DNA of 64,000 nt from Bacillus yapensis (GTDB taxonomy: Bacteria; Bacillota; Bacilli; Bacillales; Cytobacillaceae): NCBI RefSeq assembly GCF_005280205.1, contig NZ_SUND01000002.1, positions 186,001-250,000 on the forward strand. Direction: 5' to 3'. Each line of letters begins with the position of its first letter. The first letter of the stretch is position 1. The notes beneath the pieces were generated by a model. That model made no database searches. It worked only from the letters and a program-made list of their open reading frames with translations, and was not told the origin of the DNA. Below, in pieces: positions 53,556 to 62,830 of the stretch. Both the position numbers and the translations under genes were made by a program.

Positions 53556-55112
53556 ATGACGACGACGCTTGGGAAAATTTTTGATTTAACTGTGGCAAAG
53601 TATCCGAATAAAGAAGCTCTTTATGATGTTCGAAAAAATCTTCGTTATACGTATAAGGAGTGGAGTATTGAAGTTGAGAAGCTGGCCAATGCTCTTTTGC
53701 AAGAAGGGGTCCAAAAAGGAGACCGAGTGTCTACGTATTTGTTTAATACAGAAGAGCTCGCAACAACCTTTTTTGCTTGTGCAAAAATCGGAGCCGTTTT
53801 TAATCCAATTAACTTTCGTTTGATGTCAGAAGAGGTCGCCTTTATTTTAGCAGATGCGGAGCCAAAGGTCGTACTCTTTGAAAATCTTCTATCCTCAGCG
53901 ATTGAGCCTCTTCATAATCGCTTTGAGGGAACGGCTTTCTGGTGTATCGATGACAAGACGCCAGCCTATGCAGCTAGCTATAAAGAAAAGGTAGCCGCAG
54001 CACCCAATGCTGAAATTAATGCTGAAATTGACGAAAATGATACTTATGCCATTATGTACACAAGCGGGACAACAGGTAGGCCGAAAGGGGTCATCCACCG
54101 TCATCGAGATATGGCTGAGCAAAGCTTAATTGTCGTTGCGGCAACAAAGGTTGAACCAGAAGAAGTGGGACTTGTCATGGCGCCAATGTTCCACTGCGCA
54201 GAATTGCATTGTGCCTTTTTACCAAGGGTTCATGTTGGAGCTAAAAGTGTTATTCTTCATCACTTTGATCCAAAAGAAGTATTACGTTTAATTGAGCAAG
54301 AAAAAATCACAAAGTTTTTTGGTGCACCGACAATGTGGAACATGATTTTACAAGAGGACTTAAGTGCCTATAATATTGAAAGCCTGAAATATGGTCTCTA
54401 TGGGGCAGCGCCGATGGCACCAGCATTAGTCTTTTCCTGCCAAAATAAGCTCGGGGTACAACTTGTGCAAGCCTACGGCATGACTGAGATGGGTCCAGCA
54501 ATAACATTCTTATCTGAAAATGATCAAATCCGTAAAGCTGGCTCAGTTGGGCAACCATGCTTGAATCATGAAATACGTGTTGTTCGACCAAATGAAAATG
54601 GTCCGTCTGATCCAGATGATATCGTTCCTATAGGAGAAACAGGGGAGATCATCGTTAAAGGACCGTGTATGATGAGTGGCTATTTCAACCGTGAGGAAGC
54701 GACAGCAAATGCGATGTATAAAGGCTGGTACCATTCTGGAGATATTGGCAGTCTTGATGATGAGGGCTATCTGTGGGTGAAGGACCGTGTCGACGATATG
54801 ATTATTTCTGGTGGTGAAAACATCTATCCTCGTGAGGTAGAGGATGTACTATATGCTCATGGCGGGGTGTTAGATGTTGCTGTCATTGGCCAGCCAGATG
54901 ATAAATGGGGCGAAACGGTTACAGCCTTTGTTGTGAAGAAGGATCCAGCTGTTACCGCTGAAGAGCTTGATGAGTACTGCAAAAACAGCGACGAACTAGC
55001 AAATTATAAACGGCCAAGAAATTATATTTTTTGTGATGTCCTTCCAAGAAACGCAAGCGGGAAACTACAAAAATTCATACTCCGTCAGCAACTTGAGGAT
55101 ACTCTTGCATAG
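53556..55112 (+). CDS. Long-chain acyl-CoA synthetase (AMP-forming, FadD-like)
   Basis: 518 residues, ANL superfamily. A3 loop YTSGTTGRPKGV, A5 YGMTEMGP, A7 YHSGDIG, A8 KDRVDDMIISGGENIYPREVE and the A10 Lys in NASGKLQKF are all intact. Activates a fatty acid for the dehydrogenase encoded upstream. TGAGGAGG lies before the ATG. The 64-base gap contains ACTGCCGGTCAGT (53512-53524), an imperfect palindrome like TetR-family operators. Confidence 0.92.
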   Translation: MTTTLGKIFDLTVAKYPNKEALYDVRKNLRYTYKEWSIEVEKLANALLQEGVQKGDRVSTYLFNTEELATTFFACAKIGAVFNPINFRLMSEEVAFILADAEPKVVLFENLLSSAIEPLHNRFEGTAFWCIDDKTPAYAASYKEKVAAAPNAEINAEIDENDTYAIMYTSGTTGRPKGVIHRHRDMAEQSLIVVAATKVEPEEVGLVMAPMFHCAELHCAFLPRVHVGAKSVILHHFDPKEVLRLIEQEKITKFFGAPTMWNMILQEDLSAYNIESLKYGLYGAAPMAPALVFSCQNKLGVQLVQAYGMTEMGPAITFLSENDQIRKAGSVGQPCLNHEIRVVRPNENGPSDPDDIVPIGETGEIIVKGPCMMSGYFNREEATANAMYKGWYHSGDIGSLDDEGYLWVKDRVDDMIISGGENIYPREVEDVLYAHGGVLDVAVIGQPDDKWGETVTAFVVKKDPAVTAEELDEYCKNSDELANYKRPRNYIFCDVLPRNASGKLQKFILRQQLEDTLA

Positions 55113-55188
55113 TTCTATTCTACTGTAGGTACCTGGTACCGTCCGTGGACATATCGCTTGTTTTGTCCATGTGGAGTGAACATTACAA

Positions 55189-55221
55189 GGGCCTAAACGA
55201 TCAATTCGTTTAGGCCCTCAT
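55189..55221. terminator. Bidirectional terminator between the acyl-CoA ligase and glnS genes
   Basis: AGGGCCTAAACG pairs with CGTTTAGGCCCT around ATCAATT, a 12-bp perfect stem. T tracts are short on both sides. Confidence 0.7.
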
Positions 55222-55223
55222 GT

Positions 55224-56879
55224 TTATAATTTGAATGAACTTTTTAATGATACGATTAGGTTAAACACTGGTTTTTCAGGTGTTGTGTATTTTGGATCAA
55301 CGTTGAAATAGCCATGGCGGAAGAATTGGAACTTTTCCTGTGGCTTAACATCTTTCATGTTTGGCTCCACAAAACCTTGAACAATCTCTAAAGAATTAGG
55401 ATTGATGTTATCAAGGAATGTTTTTTCTTCACCGTCTGCCGCTTCTTCTTCATTATCTAAAATAAGAGGTTCATATAAACGGAACTCTGCAGGTACAGCG
55501 TGTTTCGCATCTACCCAGTGAAGTGTACCTTTTACTTTACGGCCAGTAAAACCAGTGCCGCTCTTTGTCTCAGGGTCATACGTGCAATGGATCTCAACTA
55601 CGTTTCCGTTCTCGTCCTTGATGACGTCCTCACACTTAATAAAATAAGCATGTTTCAAACGAACCTCATTACCAGGGAATAAGCGGAAATATTTCTTCGG
55701 AGGATCCTCCATGAAGTCATCCTGCTCAATATAGATTTCACGAGAGAATGGAATTTGACGAACACCCATCTCTTCATTTTCGGGATTGTTTTCAGCATCA
55801 AGCATTTCCACTTGATCTTCAGGATAGTTCGTGATAACAACCTTTAAAGGACGTAAAATTCCCATCGTACGAGGTGCCTTTAGCTTTAAATCTTCACGAA
55901 CGAAATGTTCTACCATTGCTGAATCTACTACACCAGAGCCTTTTGATACACCAGTTGCTTTAACAAATTCACGAATTGCTTCAGGTGTAAATCCTCTACG
56001 GCGTAGTCCGGAAATTGTTGGCATGCGTGGGTCGTCCCAGCCATCAACGAACTTCTCATCGACTAGTTGCTTTAATTTACGCTTACTTGTGACGGCGTTT
56101 TCCACATTTAAACGACCAAATTCAATTTGGCGTGGCTTGCTTTCAGTTTCACATTCTGCAATTACCCAGTCGTAAAATGGACGTTGATCTTCAAATTCGA
56201 CTGTACATAGTGAATGGGTTACATCCTCAATTGCATCCTCTAATGGGTGAGCGAATGCGTACATTGGGTAGATACACCATTTGTCACCTGTATTATGATG
56301 AGTTGCGTGTGAAATTCGATAAATTACAGGATCACGCAAGTTAATGTTAGGGGAGGACATATCTATTTTTGCACGAAGAACTTTCTCTCCGTTAGCAAAT
56401 TCCCCATTACGCATACGCTCAAATAATTCGAGATTCTCTTCAACAGAACGGTTACGGTATGGACTTTCTTTTCCTGGCTCAGTCAAAGTTCCACGGTATT
56501 CGCGAATTTGCTCGGCTGTAAGATCGTCAACATAGGCTTTTCCCTTTTTAATTAATAGAACTGCCTTTTCGTACATAACTTCGAAATAATCGGAGGCAAA
56601 ACGAAGCTCGTCCCAATCATATCCAAGCCACTTAACGTCTTCTTTAATTGCGTCAACATATTCTTGGTCTTCTTTTAAAGGGTTTGTATCATCAAAACGT
56701 AAATTTGTTAATCCGTTAAAGTCATCTGCTAAACCAAAGTTGATTACAATTGATTTGGCGTGACCAATATGTAAATAGCCATTTGGCTCTGGAGGGAATC
56801 GAGTAACGATTTTATCGTGTTTACCAGCTTCTAAATCCTCCTTCATAATACTTCTAATGAAATTTGAAGAATTTTCCAA
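55224..56879 (-). CDS. glnS: Glutaminyl-tRNA synthetase
   Basis: 551 residues, class Ic. HIGH-type [11 protein letters not shown] near residue 33, FDDTNP after it, and the KMSKR-like [10 protein letters not shown] near residue 232; the C-terminal beta-barrel anticodon domain is complete ([27 protein letters not shown]). Charges tRNA-Gln directly. Many Bacillus species lack GlnRS and use Glu-tRNA-Gln amidation, so the gene is informative about lineage. The start is TTG, 10 bases after AAAGG. No T-box leader is seen. Confidence 0.95.
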   Translation of the reverse strand: MENSSNFIRSIMKEDLEAGKHDKIVTRFPPEPNGYLHIGHAKSIVINFGLADDFNGLTNLRFDDTNPLKEDQEYVDAIKEDVKWLGYDWDELRFASDYFEVMYEKAVLLIKKGKAYVDDLTAEQIREYRGTLTEPGKESPYRNRSVEENLELFERMRNGEFANGEKVLRAKIDMSSPNINLRDPVIYRISHATHHNTGDKWCIYPMYAFAHPLEDAIEDVTHSLCTVEFEDQRPFYDWVIAECETESKPRQIEFGRLNVENAVTSKRKLKQLVDEKFVDGWDDPRMPTISGLRRRGFTPEAIREFVKATGVSKGSGVVDSAMVEHFVREDLKLKAPRTMGILRPLKVVITNYPEDQVEMLDAENNPENEEMGVRQIPFSREIYIEQDDFMEDPPKKYFRLFPGNEVRLKHAYFIKCEDVIKDENGNVVEIHCTYDPETKSGTGFTGRKVKGTLHWVDAKHAVPAEFRLYEPLILDNEEEAADGEEKTFLDNINPNSLEIVQGFVEPNMKDVKPQEKFQFFRHGYFNVDPKYTTPEKPVFNLIVSLKSSFKL

Positions 56880-56918
56880 TCTTTATCAGCCTTTCCACTT
56901 ATCTATAGTTATTGTCCT

Positions 56919-56982
56919 ATTATACAATAGGAAAAGGAAATTTCACAATCATTGATAAGTACCTGGAGAAGAGACTTATCAA
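56919..56982 (-). promoter_or_regulatory. glnS promoter with an adjoining palindrome
   Basis: On the minus strand TTGTGA (56943-56948) and TATAAT (56919-56924), 18 apart. Directly upstream lies a perfect 9-bp inverted repeat TTGATAAGT/ACTTATCAA (56952-56960, 56974-56982), which may be an operator or part of a dispersed element. Nothing else is clear up to 57160 except a probable -10 (TATGAT, near 57099) for sdaAB. Confidence 0.6.
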
Positions 56983-57160
56983 CATTCTCTTTTTGGTTTA
57001 AGATACAAACTTTTTCGAAAATAGGAACGTATAATGAGATGGAAATAATATTTCTTTTCTAGGAAACTAAAATGCACGAAGAAAGTGTCAATCTGTGATA
57101 TGATGTTGTTGATATTTCTGTAGTTTTAGCATTTATTTTTTGTGATGAAGGAGTATACGT

Positions 57161-57823
57161 ATGAAATATAGATCGGCTTTTGATATTATTGGTCCGGTAA
57201 TGATTGGACCATCTAGTTCTCATACTGCTGGAGCAGCTAGAATCGGCCGCGTAGCAAGAACATTATTTGGACATCAGCCAAAAAAGGCGATAGTACACTT
57301 ATATGGATCTTTCGCAGAAACCTATAAAGGGCATGGCACTGACTTAGCCATTGCAGGGGGACTGCTTGATTTTGATACATTTGATCAACGAATTCCGCAA
57401 GCCTTACAATTAGCAAAAGAGGCTAATATGGAAGTGGAGTTTGTGATTGAGAGCACTGTAACAGAGCATCCAAATACAGTCCGTCTTCAGTTATTAGATG
57501 ATGAGAAGGAGCTTGAGGTCGTAGGGGTTTCAATTGGGGGAGGAACCATTGAAATTACAGAGCTTAACTCATTTAAATTGAAGCTATCTGGTGAGAATGC
57601 AGCAATCTTAGTTGTTCACAATGATCAATTTGGTGTTGTGTCAGCTGTAACAACCGTAATGGCAAATAATGAGATAAATATTAGTCATATGGAAGTTTCT
57701 CGTAAAGAAAAAGGGAAAATGGCGATGATGGTCATCGAAGTTGATCAAAAATTAGACGATGCTGTTTTAAAAGAAATCGAAGGACTTCCAAATGTGACGC
57801 AAATTATCAAGATGGTGGAATAA
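57161..57823 (+). CDS. sdaAB: L-serine dehydratase beta subunit
   Basis: 220 residues. N-terminal domain with SSSHTAGAARIGRVAR (serine-binding region) and a C-terminal ACT domain (about 148-220: AAILVVHNDQFGVVSAVTTV). With SdaAA it deaminates serine to pyruvate and ammonia. GAAGGAG precedes the ATG. First gene of a two-gene operon. Confidence 0.95.
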   Translation: MKYRSAFDIIGPVMIGPSSSHTAGAARIGRVARTLFGHQPKKAIVHLYGSFAETYKGHGTDLAIAGGLLDFDTFDQRIPQALQLAKEANMEVEFVIESTVTEHPNTVRLQLLDDEKELEVVGVSIGGGTIEITELNSFKLKLSGENAAILVVHNDQFGVVSAVTTVMANNEINISHMEVSRKEKGKMAMMVIEVDQKLDDAVLKEIEGLPNVTQIIKMVE

Positions 57824-57845
57824 GGTTTGAAGGGATTGAAGATAG

Positions 57846-58736
57846 ATGGTATTTCGTAGTGTAGCTGAACTTGTTGAGCTTGCTGAAAGCAAACAGGTGA
57901 AGATTGCAGAAGTTATGATCCAACAGGAGATCGAAGTAACAGGTTTAACACGAGAAGAAATTATTGCTAAAATGGATCGCAATTTAACAGTCATGGAGCA
58001 AGCGGTAGAACGTGGCTTAAAGGGAGTTGTCTCCGTATCTGGTCTAACAGGTGGAGATGCTGTCCTGTTGCAAAATTATATAAAAAGCGGAAAATCTCTT
58101 GGGGGAAATTTACTGCTTGATGCTGTTAGTAAAGCGATGGCGACAAATGAAGTAAATGCTGCAATGGGAATAATTTGTGCAACACCAACGGCTGGTTCTG
58201 CCGGTGTAGTACCAGGGACGTTATTTGCAGTAAAAGAGAAACTGAATCCAACACGTATGGAAATGATTGAATTCTTATTTACGTCAGCAGCGTTTGGCTT
58301 TGTAGTCGCTAATAATGCTTCTATTTCAGGAGCAGCTGGTGGATGTCAGGCAGAGGTTGGCTCTGCTAGTGGGATGGCTGCAGCTGCAATTGTCGAGTTG
58401 GCAGGTGGGACTCCAAGTCAATGTGCGGAAGCAATGGCCATCACATTAAAGAACATGCTAGGGCTAGTATGTGACCCAGTTGCTGGTCTTGTTGAGGTAC
58501 CTTGTGTAAAGAGAAATGCAATGGGGGCATCGAATGCGATTACAGCGGCAGATATGGCACTTGCTGGAATTAAGAGCCGAATTCCATGTGATGAAGTCAT
58601 TCATTCGATGTATTTGATCGGACAAACAATGCCAACAGCACTGCGCGAAACCGCGAAGGGTGGCTTAGCGGCAACTCCAACTGGGAAAAGATTAGAAGCT
58701 GAAATTTTCGGTCGTCAAAAACAAACACAAAATTAA
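57846..58736 (+). CDS. sdaAA: L-serine dehydratase alpha subunit
   Basis: 296 residues, the iron-sulphur subunit. Cluster cysteines are in MGIICATPTAGSAG, AAGGCQAEVGSASG and LVCDPVAGLVEVPCVKRN. 22 bases after sdaAB. Oxygen-sensitive enzyme of cytoplasmic serine catabolism. Confidence 0.95.
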   Translation: MVFRSVAELVELAESKQVKIAEVMIQQEIEVTGLTREEIIAKMDRNLTVMEQAVERGLKGVVSVSGLTGGDAVLLQNYIKSGKSLGGNLLLDAVSKAMATNEVNAAMGIICATPTAGSAGVVPGTLFAVKEKLNPTRMEMIEFLFTSAAFGFVVANNASISGAAGGCQAEVGSASGMAAAAIVELAGGTPSQCAEAMAITLKNMLGLVCDPVAGLVEVPCVKRNAMGASNAITAADMALAGIKSRIPCDEVIHSMYLIGQTMPTALRETAKGGLAATPTGKRLEAEIFGRQKQTQN

Positions 58737-58743
58737 CAGATTC

Positions 58744-58776
58744 AAAGCTTGGGAGAAGACTCTCAGGCTTTTTTCT
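58744..58776 (+). terminator. Terminator of sdaAB-sdaAA
   Basis: AAAGCTTGGGAGA pairs with TCTCAGGCTTT around AGAC (small mismatches), then a T run. Confidence 0.75.
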
Positions 58777-58830
58777 TTTGTCTCTGTTATTGTTAATTGT
58801 TGTTTTTTGATTTTCGCTGGGTTGTACCCA

Positions 58831-59035
58831 CTTAACCGGAGAAAATTCGTTTATTATGGAAAATTAATGGATATTAAGTGAAATAGGCGGAGATGATCCG
58901 CTAAATGAACTAATATAGCCTTAAAATAATGGAACTATATAGCTTAACCGGACAAATTCCTCTTATTTATAGGGATATAGGTGAATTTCTTTATATAGCC
59001 GGAAATTTTCCTCCTACTTGTCAATTTAATAAAAA
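58831..59035. repeat. Four-unit degenerate array of a Bacillus intergenic repeat
   Basis: Units of about 52-57 bases begin at 58831 (CTTAACCGGAGAAAATTCG), 58886 (GGCGGAGATGATCCGC), 58943 (CTTAACCGGACAAATTCC) and 58997 (AGCCGGAAATTTTCCTCC). Each has a (C)CGGA...TTCC/TCCGC short palindrome followed by an AT-rich arm ending TATAG. It fills the gap between sdaAA and the TPR gene. Similar (T)AACCGGA repeats occur between genes in many Bacillus genomes. Confidence 0.6.
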
Positions 59036-59139
59036 TAAATACAACACCCACCTTTATCAGACCTTTCGCATTAATTAGTTGTCGACGACGGTTATCGTGT
59101 TACACTGTTTTTATCAGAACTTTCTGGAGGTGGTATCAA

Positions 59140-59625
59140 ATGGATTCTAAACTGAACTACGCCATCGAATTACGCGACCAAGGTAAAAATGAGGAATGGA
59201 ATCAGTTAATGGTCGAACTGGTGAAGGAGTTTCCGCATGAGCCCCAAATTCAATACCTATGTGCATGGAGCTTTGATCGATTAGGAAAAGAGTTAGAAGC
59301 AGTTCCTTACTATGAATCTGCTATTGCTCAAGGGTTGACTGGGGAAGATTTAGAGGGGGCATATTTAGGTCTAGGGAGCACTTATCGTACTATTGGGAAA
59401 TATCTGGATTCTAAAGCGGTATTTGAGAAAGGGATGGAAGTGTTCCCTGGCAATCATGCATTAAAAGTCTTTTATGCTATGACATTGTATAATCTAAATG
59501 AACATGAGAAGGCAATGGAATTACTTTTAACAAGTTTAGTAGAAACGACGAACAATGAAGATGTATTACTTTATAAAAGGGCAATTCAATTTTATTCAGA
59601 CAAGCTCAATCAAACTTGGAGTTGA
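59140..59625 (+). CDS. Tetratricopeptide-repeat protein
   Basis: 161 residues, about three TPR helix pairs (AIELRDQGKNEEWNQLMVEL; LGKELEAVPYYESAIAQG; GSTYRTIGKYLDSKAVFEKG) and a fourth partial. No membrane segment or signal. Likely a protein-protein adaptor; partner unknown. GGAGGTGGTATC precedes the ATG. The 180 bases after it hold no gene. Confidence 0.82.
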   Translation: MDSKLNYAIELRDQGKNEEWNQLMVELVKEFPHEPQIQYLCAWSFDRLGKELEAVPYYESAIAQGLTGEDLEGAYLGLGSTYRTIGKYLDSKAVFEKGMEVFPGNHALKVFYAMTLYNLNEHEKAMELLLTSLVETTNNEDVLLYKRAIQFYSDKLNQTWS

Positions 59626-59805
59626 CAGTATAAAGGATAAACAACATGACGGGCTCAAAAGGCGAAAAATTAGCACAACACGAATAAATAAGCAGAAGCA
59701 TTTTTAAAGAGATTCAGCGCGGTAGAGAGATGGAGTGCAAAAAGGGTTTTACCGTGAAAGTCAGCAAATCAAAAACCAAATAAAAGCTTGAAAGGGGAAT
59801 TTAGG

Positions 59806-60417
59806 ATGAAGGATATCATTACTACGGAAGAGGAACTACATGAATTAATGGGTTATCCTAGTGAGTTGGTAAAAAGAAAGGTCATTTCAGCCTTAGATGA
59901 ACATTGCCAAAAATTTATTGCTAAATCTCCATTTCTCGTAATCTCTTCTTCGGATGATTTCGGAAATTGTGACGTCTCACCGAGAGGTGATGAGCCTGGA
60001 TTTATTTATATTGAAAATGAACACCGTTTAGTCATACCTGAAAGACCAGGGAACAAAAGAATGGACACACTACGGAATATCCTTAAAAATCCAAGGGTTG
60101 GACTTATATTTTTCATACCGGGGCTTGGTGAAACTTTAAGGGTCAATGGGAAAGCTTCTATTACTAAAAATGCGAATATTCTAGAAAAGATGGCAGCTAG
60201 AGGAAAAGCTCCAATCGTTGGAATTCGTGTAGAAGTAGAGGAGTGTTTCATTCATTGTGCGAAAGCATTTAAACGCTCGAAGCTTTGGGAGCCGCAAATG
60301 TGGTTGGAAAAAGATGATTTACCAACAGCTTCCGAAATTCTTTTTGCCCATTCAAAGTTCACATCAGCTACAGAGATTGAGGAACGTCTTCAGGAGAGCT
60401 ACACAAAGAGACTCTAA
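59806..60417 (+). CDS. Pyridoxamine 5'-phosphate oxidase-family flavoprotein
   Basis: 203 residues, split-barrel FMN-binding fold of the MSMEG_1061-type subfamily: DEHCQKFIAKSPFLVISSS, NCDVSPRGDEPGF, PERPGNKRMDTLRNILKNP, and GLIFFIPGLGETLRVNGKA. The Cys in HCAKAFKRSKLW is also conserved. Probably uses FMN or F420-like cofactors; substrate unknown. The ATG at 59806 follows AAAGGGG; the longer frame overlaps that site. Confidence 0.85.
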   Translation: MKDIITTEEELHELMGYPSELVKRKVISALDEHCQKFIAKSPFLVISSSDDFGNCDVSPRGDEPGFIYIENEHRLVIPERPGNKRMDTLRNILKNPRVGLIFFIPGLGETLRVNGKASITKNANILEKMAARGKAPIVGIRVEVEECFIHCAKAFKRSKLWEPQMWLEKDDLPTASEILFAHSKFTSATEIEERLQESYTKRL

Positions 60418-60471
60418 TAGGAAATCTGTTTTATGTAGTGATTCAAAACTCGAATTTGCGAAGCAGTAGTA

Positions 60472-60756
60472 CTACATAGACTTGTGTATAGCACTTGCTG
60501 CTAGATTCTCCATCTCTTTTTTAACATAAATATCATATTGCATTTTATCAAGATTGCGGTCCATGCGACTATCAAACCCGCGAAAAGGGGTTTCAACTTT
60601 GAATTTGACTCCCTGACTTTTTAAACGAGAAAGGATTTGGAAATATTCTTCGGCACCAAAGGCTGTATGAATCAACACCCAGTTCCTTTTGAAATACATA
60701 CGGAATAATTCTCTTGCTATCAATATGGAAACAATAATAATGACAAAAGGTATCAT
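60472..60756 (-). CDS. Small membrane-anchored protein
   Basis: 94 residues: N-terminal membrane helix (about 2-18), then a basic/acidic domain (LIHTAFGAEEYFQILSRLKS and FRGFDSRMDRNLDKMQYDIYV). GAAAGGAG lies before the ATG. The text resembles short DUF2007-like or signal-transducing domains only loosely; function unknown. Confidence 0.6.
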   Translation of the reverse strand: MIPFVIIIVSILIARELFRMYFKRNWVLIHTAFGAEEYFQILSRLKSQGVKFKVETPFRGFDSRMDRNLDKMQYDIYVKKEMENLAASAIHKSM

Positions 60757-60913
60757 AAGAGAACTCCTTTCATTTTTAATGATCCGATACTTATATATAC
60801 GATATGCAATCGGAAAATACCTGTTTTATTCCTGAACGGAAACAAATCTCTCATATAATTAATGGTAGATGGAAATATAAAGAAGATTGGAAATAGAAGA
60901 AAGGTGCTATTTT

Positions 60914-61870
60914 ATGATTAATATCATCGGGATTACGAAGGACGATAAGATCGAAAAAGATCTTTCCATCCAAAACGTAAATTTTTCAAATTACAAATGG
61001 TTTTGGGTTGATTTTAATCAGCCGACTGAAGAAGAAATAAAACATTTGGATGAAACATTTCATTTTCATCCTCTTGCAATTGAAGATTGCATTCATCGCC
61101 TACAACGGCCAAAACTGGATTATTATGAGGACCACACTTTTTTTGTCACACATATCGTACGTGAAGAAGAAAGGGAATTGATTAAGGAAGAGTTGAATTT
61201 TTTCGTAGGGGAAAATTATATTGTTACTTTTCATCTGCTCCCAGCACTAGAAGTCCATCAAGTTTGGGAAAAGTTAAGTGCTCAAACAAAGGGGGGCAAA
61301 TGGGATCCAAGCTATGTCTTTCATCAGCTCTTAGATAATGTCGTGGATAATTACTTCCCGGTTATTTATAAAATTGAAGATCAGCTTGATAAAATTGAAG
61401 ATAATCCAGGTAACGAATCAATGAATAAGCTGATGGATGAGCTATTTTACATTCGTCATTTATTACTTCAGTTTGGACATACGGTTAATCCAATGCGGGA
61501 TTTGCTATATCGCATGTTAAGTTCCCGCCATTTGCAGGGGATTACAAAAAGAAGTGCGTATTTTTCCGATATTTATGATCATCTATTGAAACTCTCAGAT
61601 ATGGTCTCGTCCAATCGAGAAGTGACCGCTGATATAAGAGATAATTATTTATCGCTTAACGCATATCAAACGAATAATGTAATGAAGGTATTAACGATTA
61701 TGACGTCCATCTTTGCTCCACTTACGTTTATCGCTGGTATCTATGGAATGAACTTTGAATATATGCCTGAACTGGGCTGGAAGTATGGTTATTTCTTTGC
61801 GACTGGCTTGATGGCGGTAATCGGCGTCTCCATGTTCCTTTGGATTAAAAGCAAGGGCTGGTTTCGATAA
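60914..61870 (+). CDS. corA: CorA-family magnesium transporter
   Basis: 318 residues. Large cytoplasmic N-terminal domain (WVDFNQPTEEEI, HPLAIEDCIHRLQRPKLDYYEDH) and two C-terminal membrane helices joined by the pore motif YGMNFEYMPE, ending in a Lys-rich tail. Imports Mg2+ (or Co2+/Ni2+) as a pentamer. The ATG at 60914 follows AGAAAGGTG. Confidence 0.93.
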   Translation: MINIIGITKDDKIEKDLSIQNVNFSNYKWFWVDFNQPTEEEIKHLDETFHFHPLAIEDCIHRLQRPKLDYYEDHTFFVTHIVREEERELIKEELNFFVGENYIVTFHLLPALEVHQVWEKLSAQTKGGKWDPSYVFHQLLDNVVDNYFPVIYKIEDQLDKIEDNPGNESMNKLMDELFYIRHLLLQFGHTVNPMRDLLYRMLSSRHLQGITKRSAYFSDIYDHLLKLSDMVSSNREVTADIRDNYLSLNAYQTNNVMKVLTIMTSIFAPLTFIAGIYGMNFEYMPELGWKYGYFFATGLMAVIGVSMFLWIKSKGWFR

Positions 61871-61972
61871 ATAACACAAACTTTCAAAATGGTCTCATTT
61901 TTCTATGGATGTTTTTGGCGAAAAAGCGTATTTTAGTACTATACGAAAATTACAAAAAGGGGCTGTGAAGAA

Positions 61973-62815
61973 ATGGGATTGGGATATGTAAATGGGAAAT
62001 TTGTAAGCTTAGATGAGCTTGTGATTCCAATAGAGGAAAGAGGGCATCAGTTCGGAGATGGGGTATACGAAGTCATACATTGCTATAACGGAAAGCCCTT
62101 TATGCTCGATGAGCACATTGAAAGATTGATTCGTAGCTGTGAGGCTATTAAATTACCAATCACACAAACATTTACAGATTTTCAAGAGCTGATTCTAACA
62201 GGTGTTGAAAAAGCTCAATTGGTTTTTGGAAAAGTGTATTTGCAAATTACGAGAGGAATCGCACCAAGAAATCATCCATTTCCTAATGTGCCTGTGTCGA
62301 TTACGATGACATTAAATGAATCGGAGCCAACGCCTGTGGAAATTCGAGAACAAGGGGTCTCAGCGATCACGCATGAGGATGAAAGATGGGCGAAATGCTA
62401 CATAAAGTCACTTAACCTTTTACCCAATATCTTGGCGAAACAAGTGGCTCAGGATCAAGGGTCCTTTGAAGCGATTCTCGTGAGGGATGGATATATTACT
62501 GAAGGAACGAGTTCGAATGTGTATATCGTGAAAAATGGTGAGATTATCACAACACCTCTAAGTAATCATATCCTTGCAGGGATCACGAGAATTGCAGTGA
62601 AACAAGCTGCTGAGGAACTGAATATCCCGTTTGTCGAAAAAAATTATTCGCCTGAGGAACTTTTACAGGCAGACGAAGTATTTATGTCGAATACTTCAAT
62701 TGAGATTCTCCCGATCGTTAAAGTAGACAGTCAAAAGATTGGCAATGGAGTACCTGGAGAAATTACGAACAAGCTCTATTCTCAATACCAGGTATATAAG
62801 CAAAATCAAGCGTAG
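61973..62815 (+). CDS. dat: D-amino-acid transaminase
   Basis: 280 residues, fold type IV PLP enzyme. PLP Lys in CYIKSLNLLPNILAKQ (near residue 146), Glu in ITEGTSSNVYIV, and the phosphate loop LAGITRIAV. Interconverts D-alanine and D-glutamate for wall peptides. Near the ideal length for Bacillus Dat (282-283). A dipeptidase gene follows by 15 bases, in the same operon. Confidence 0.93.
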   Translation: MGLGYVNGKFVSLDELVIPIEERGHQFGDGVYEVIHCYNGKPFMLDEHIERLIRSCEAIKLPITQTFTDFQELILTGVEKAQLVFGKVYLQITRGIAPRNHPFPNVPVSITMTLNESEPTPVEIREQGVSAITHEDERWAKCYIKSLNLLPNILAKQVAQDQGSFEAILVRDGYITEGTSSNVYIVKNGEIITTPLSNHILAGITRIAVKQAAEELNIPFVEKNYSPEELLQADEVFMSNTSIEILPIVKVDSQKIGNGVPGEITNKLYSQYQVYKQNQA

Positions 62816-62830
62816 TATTGGAGTGAGCCT

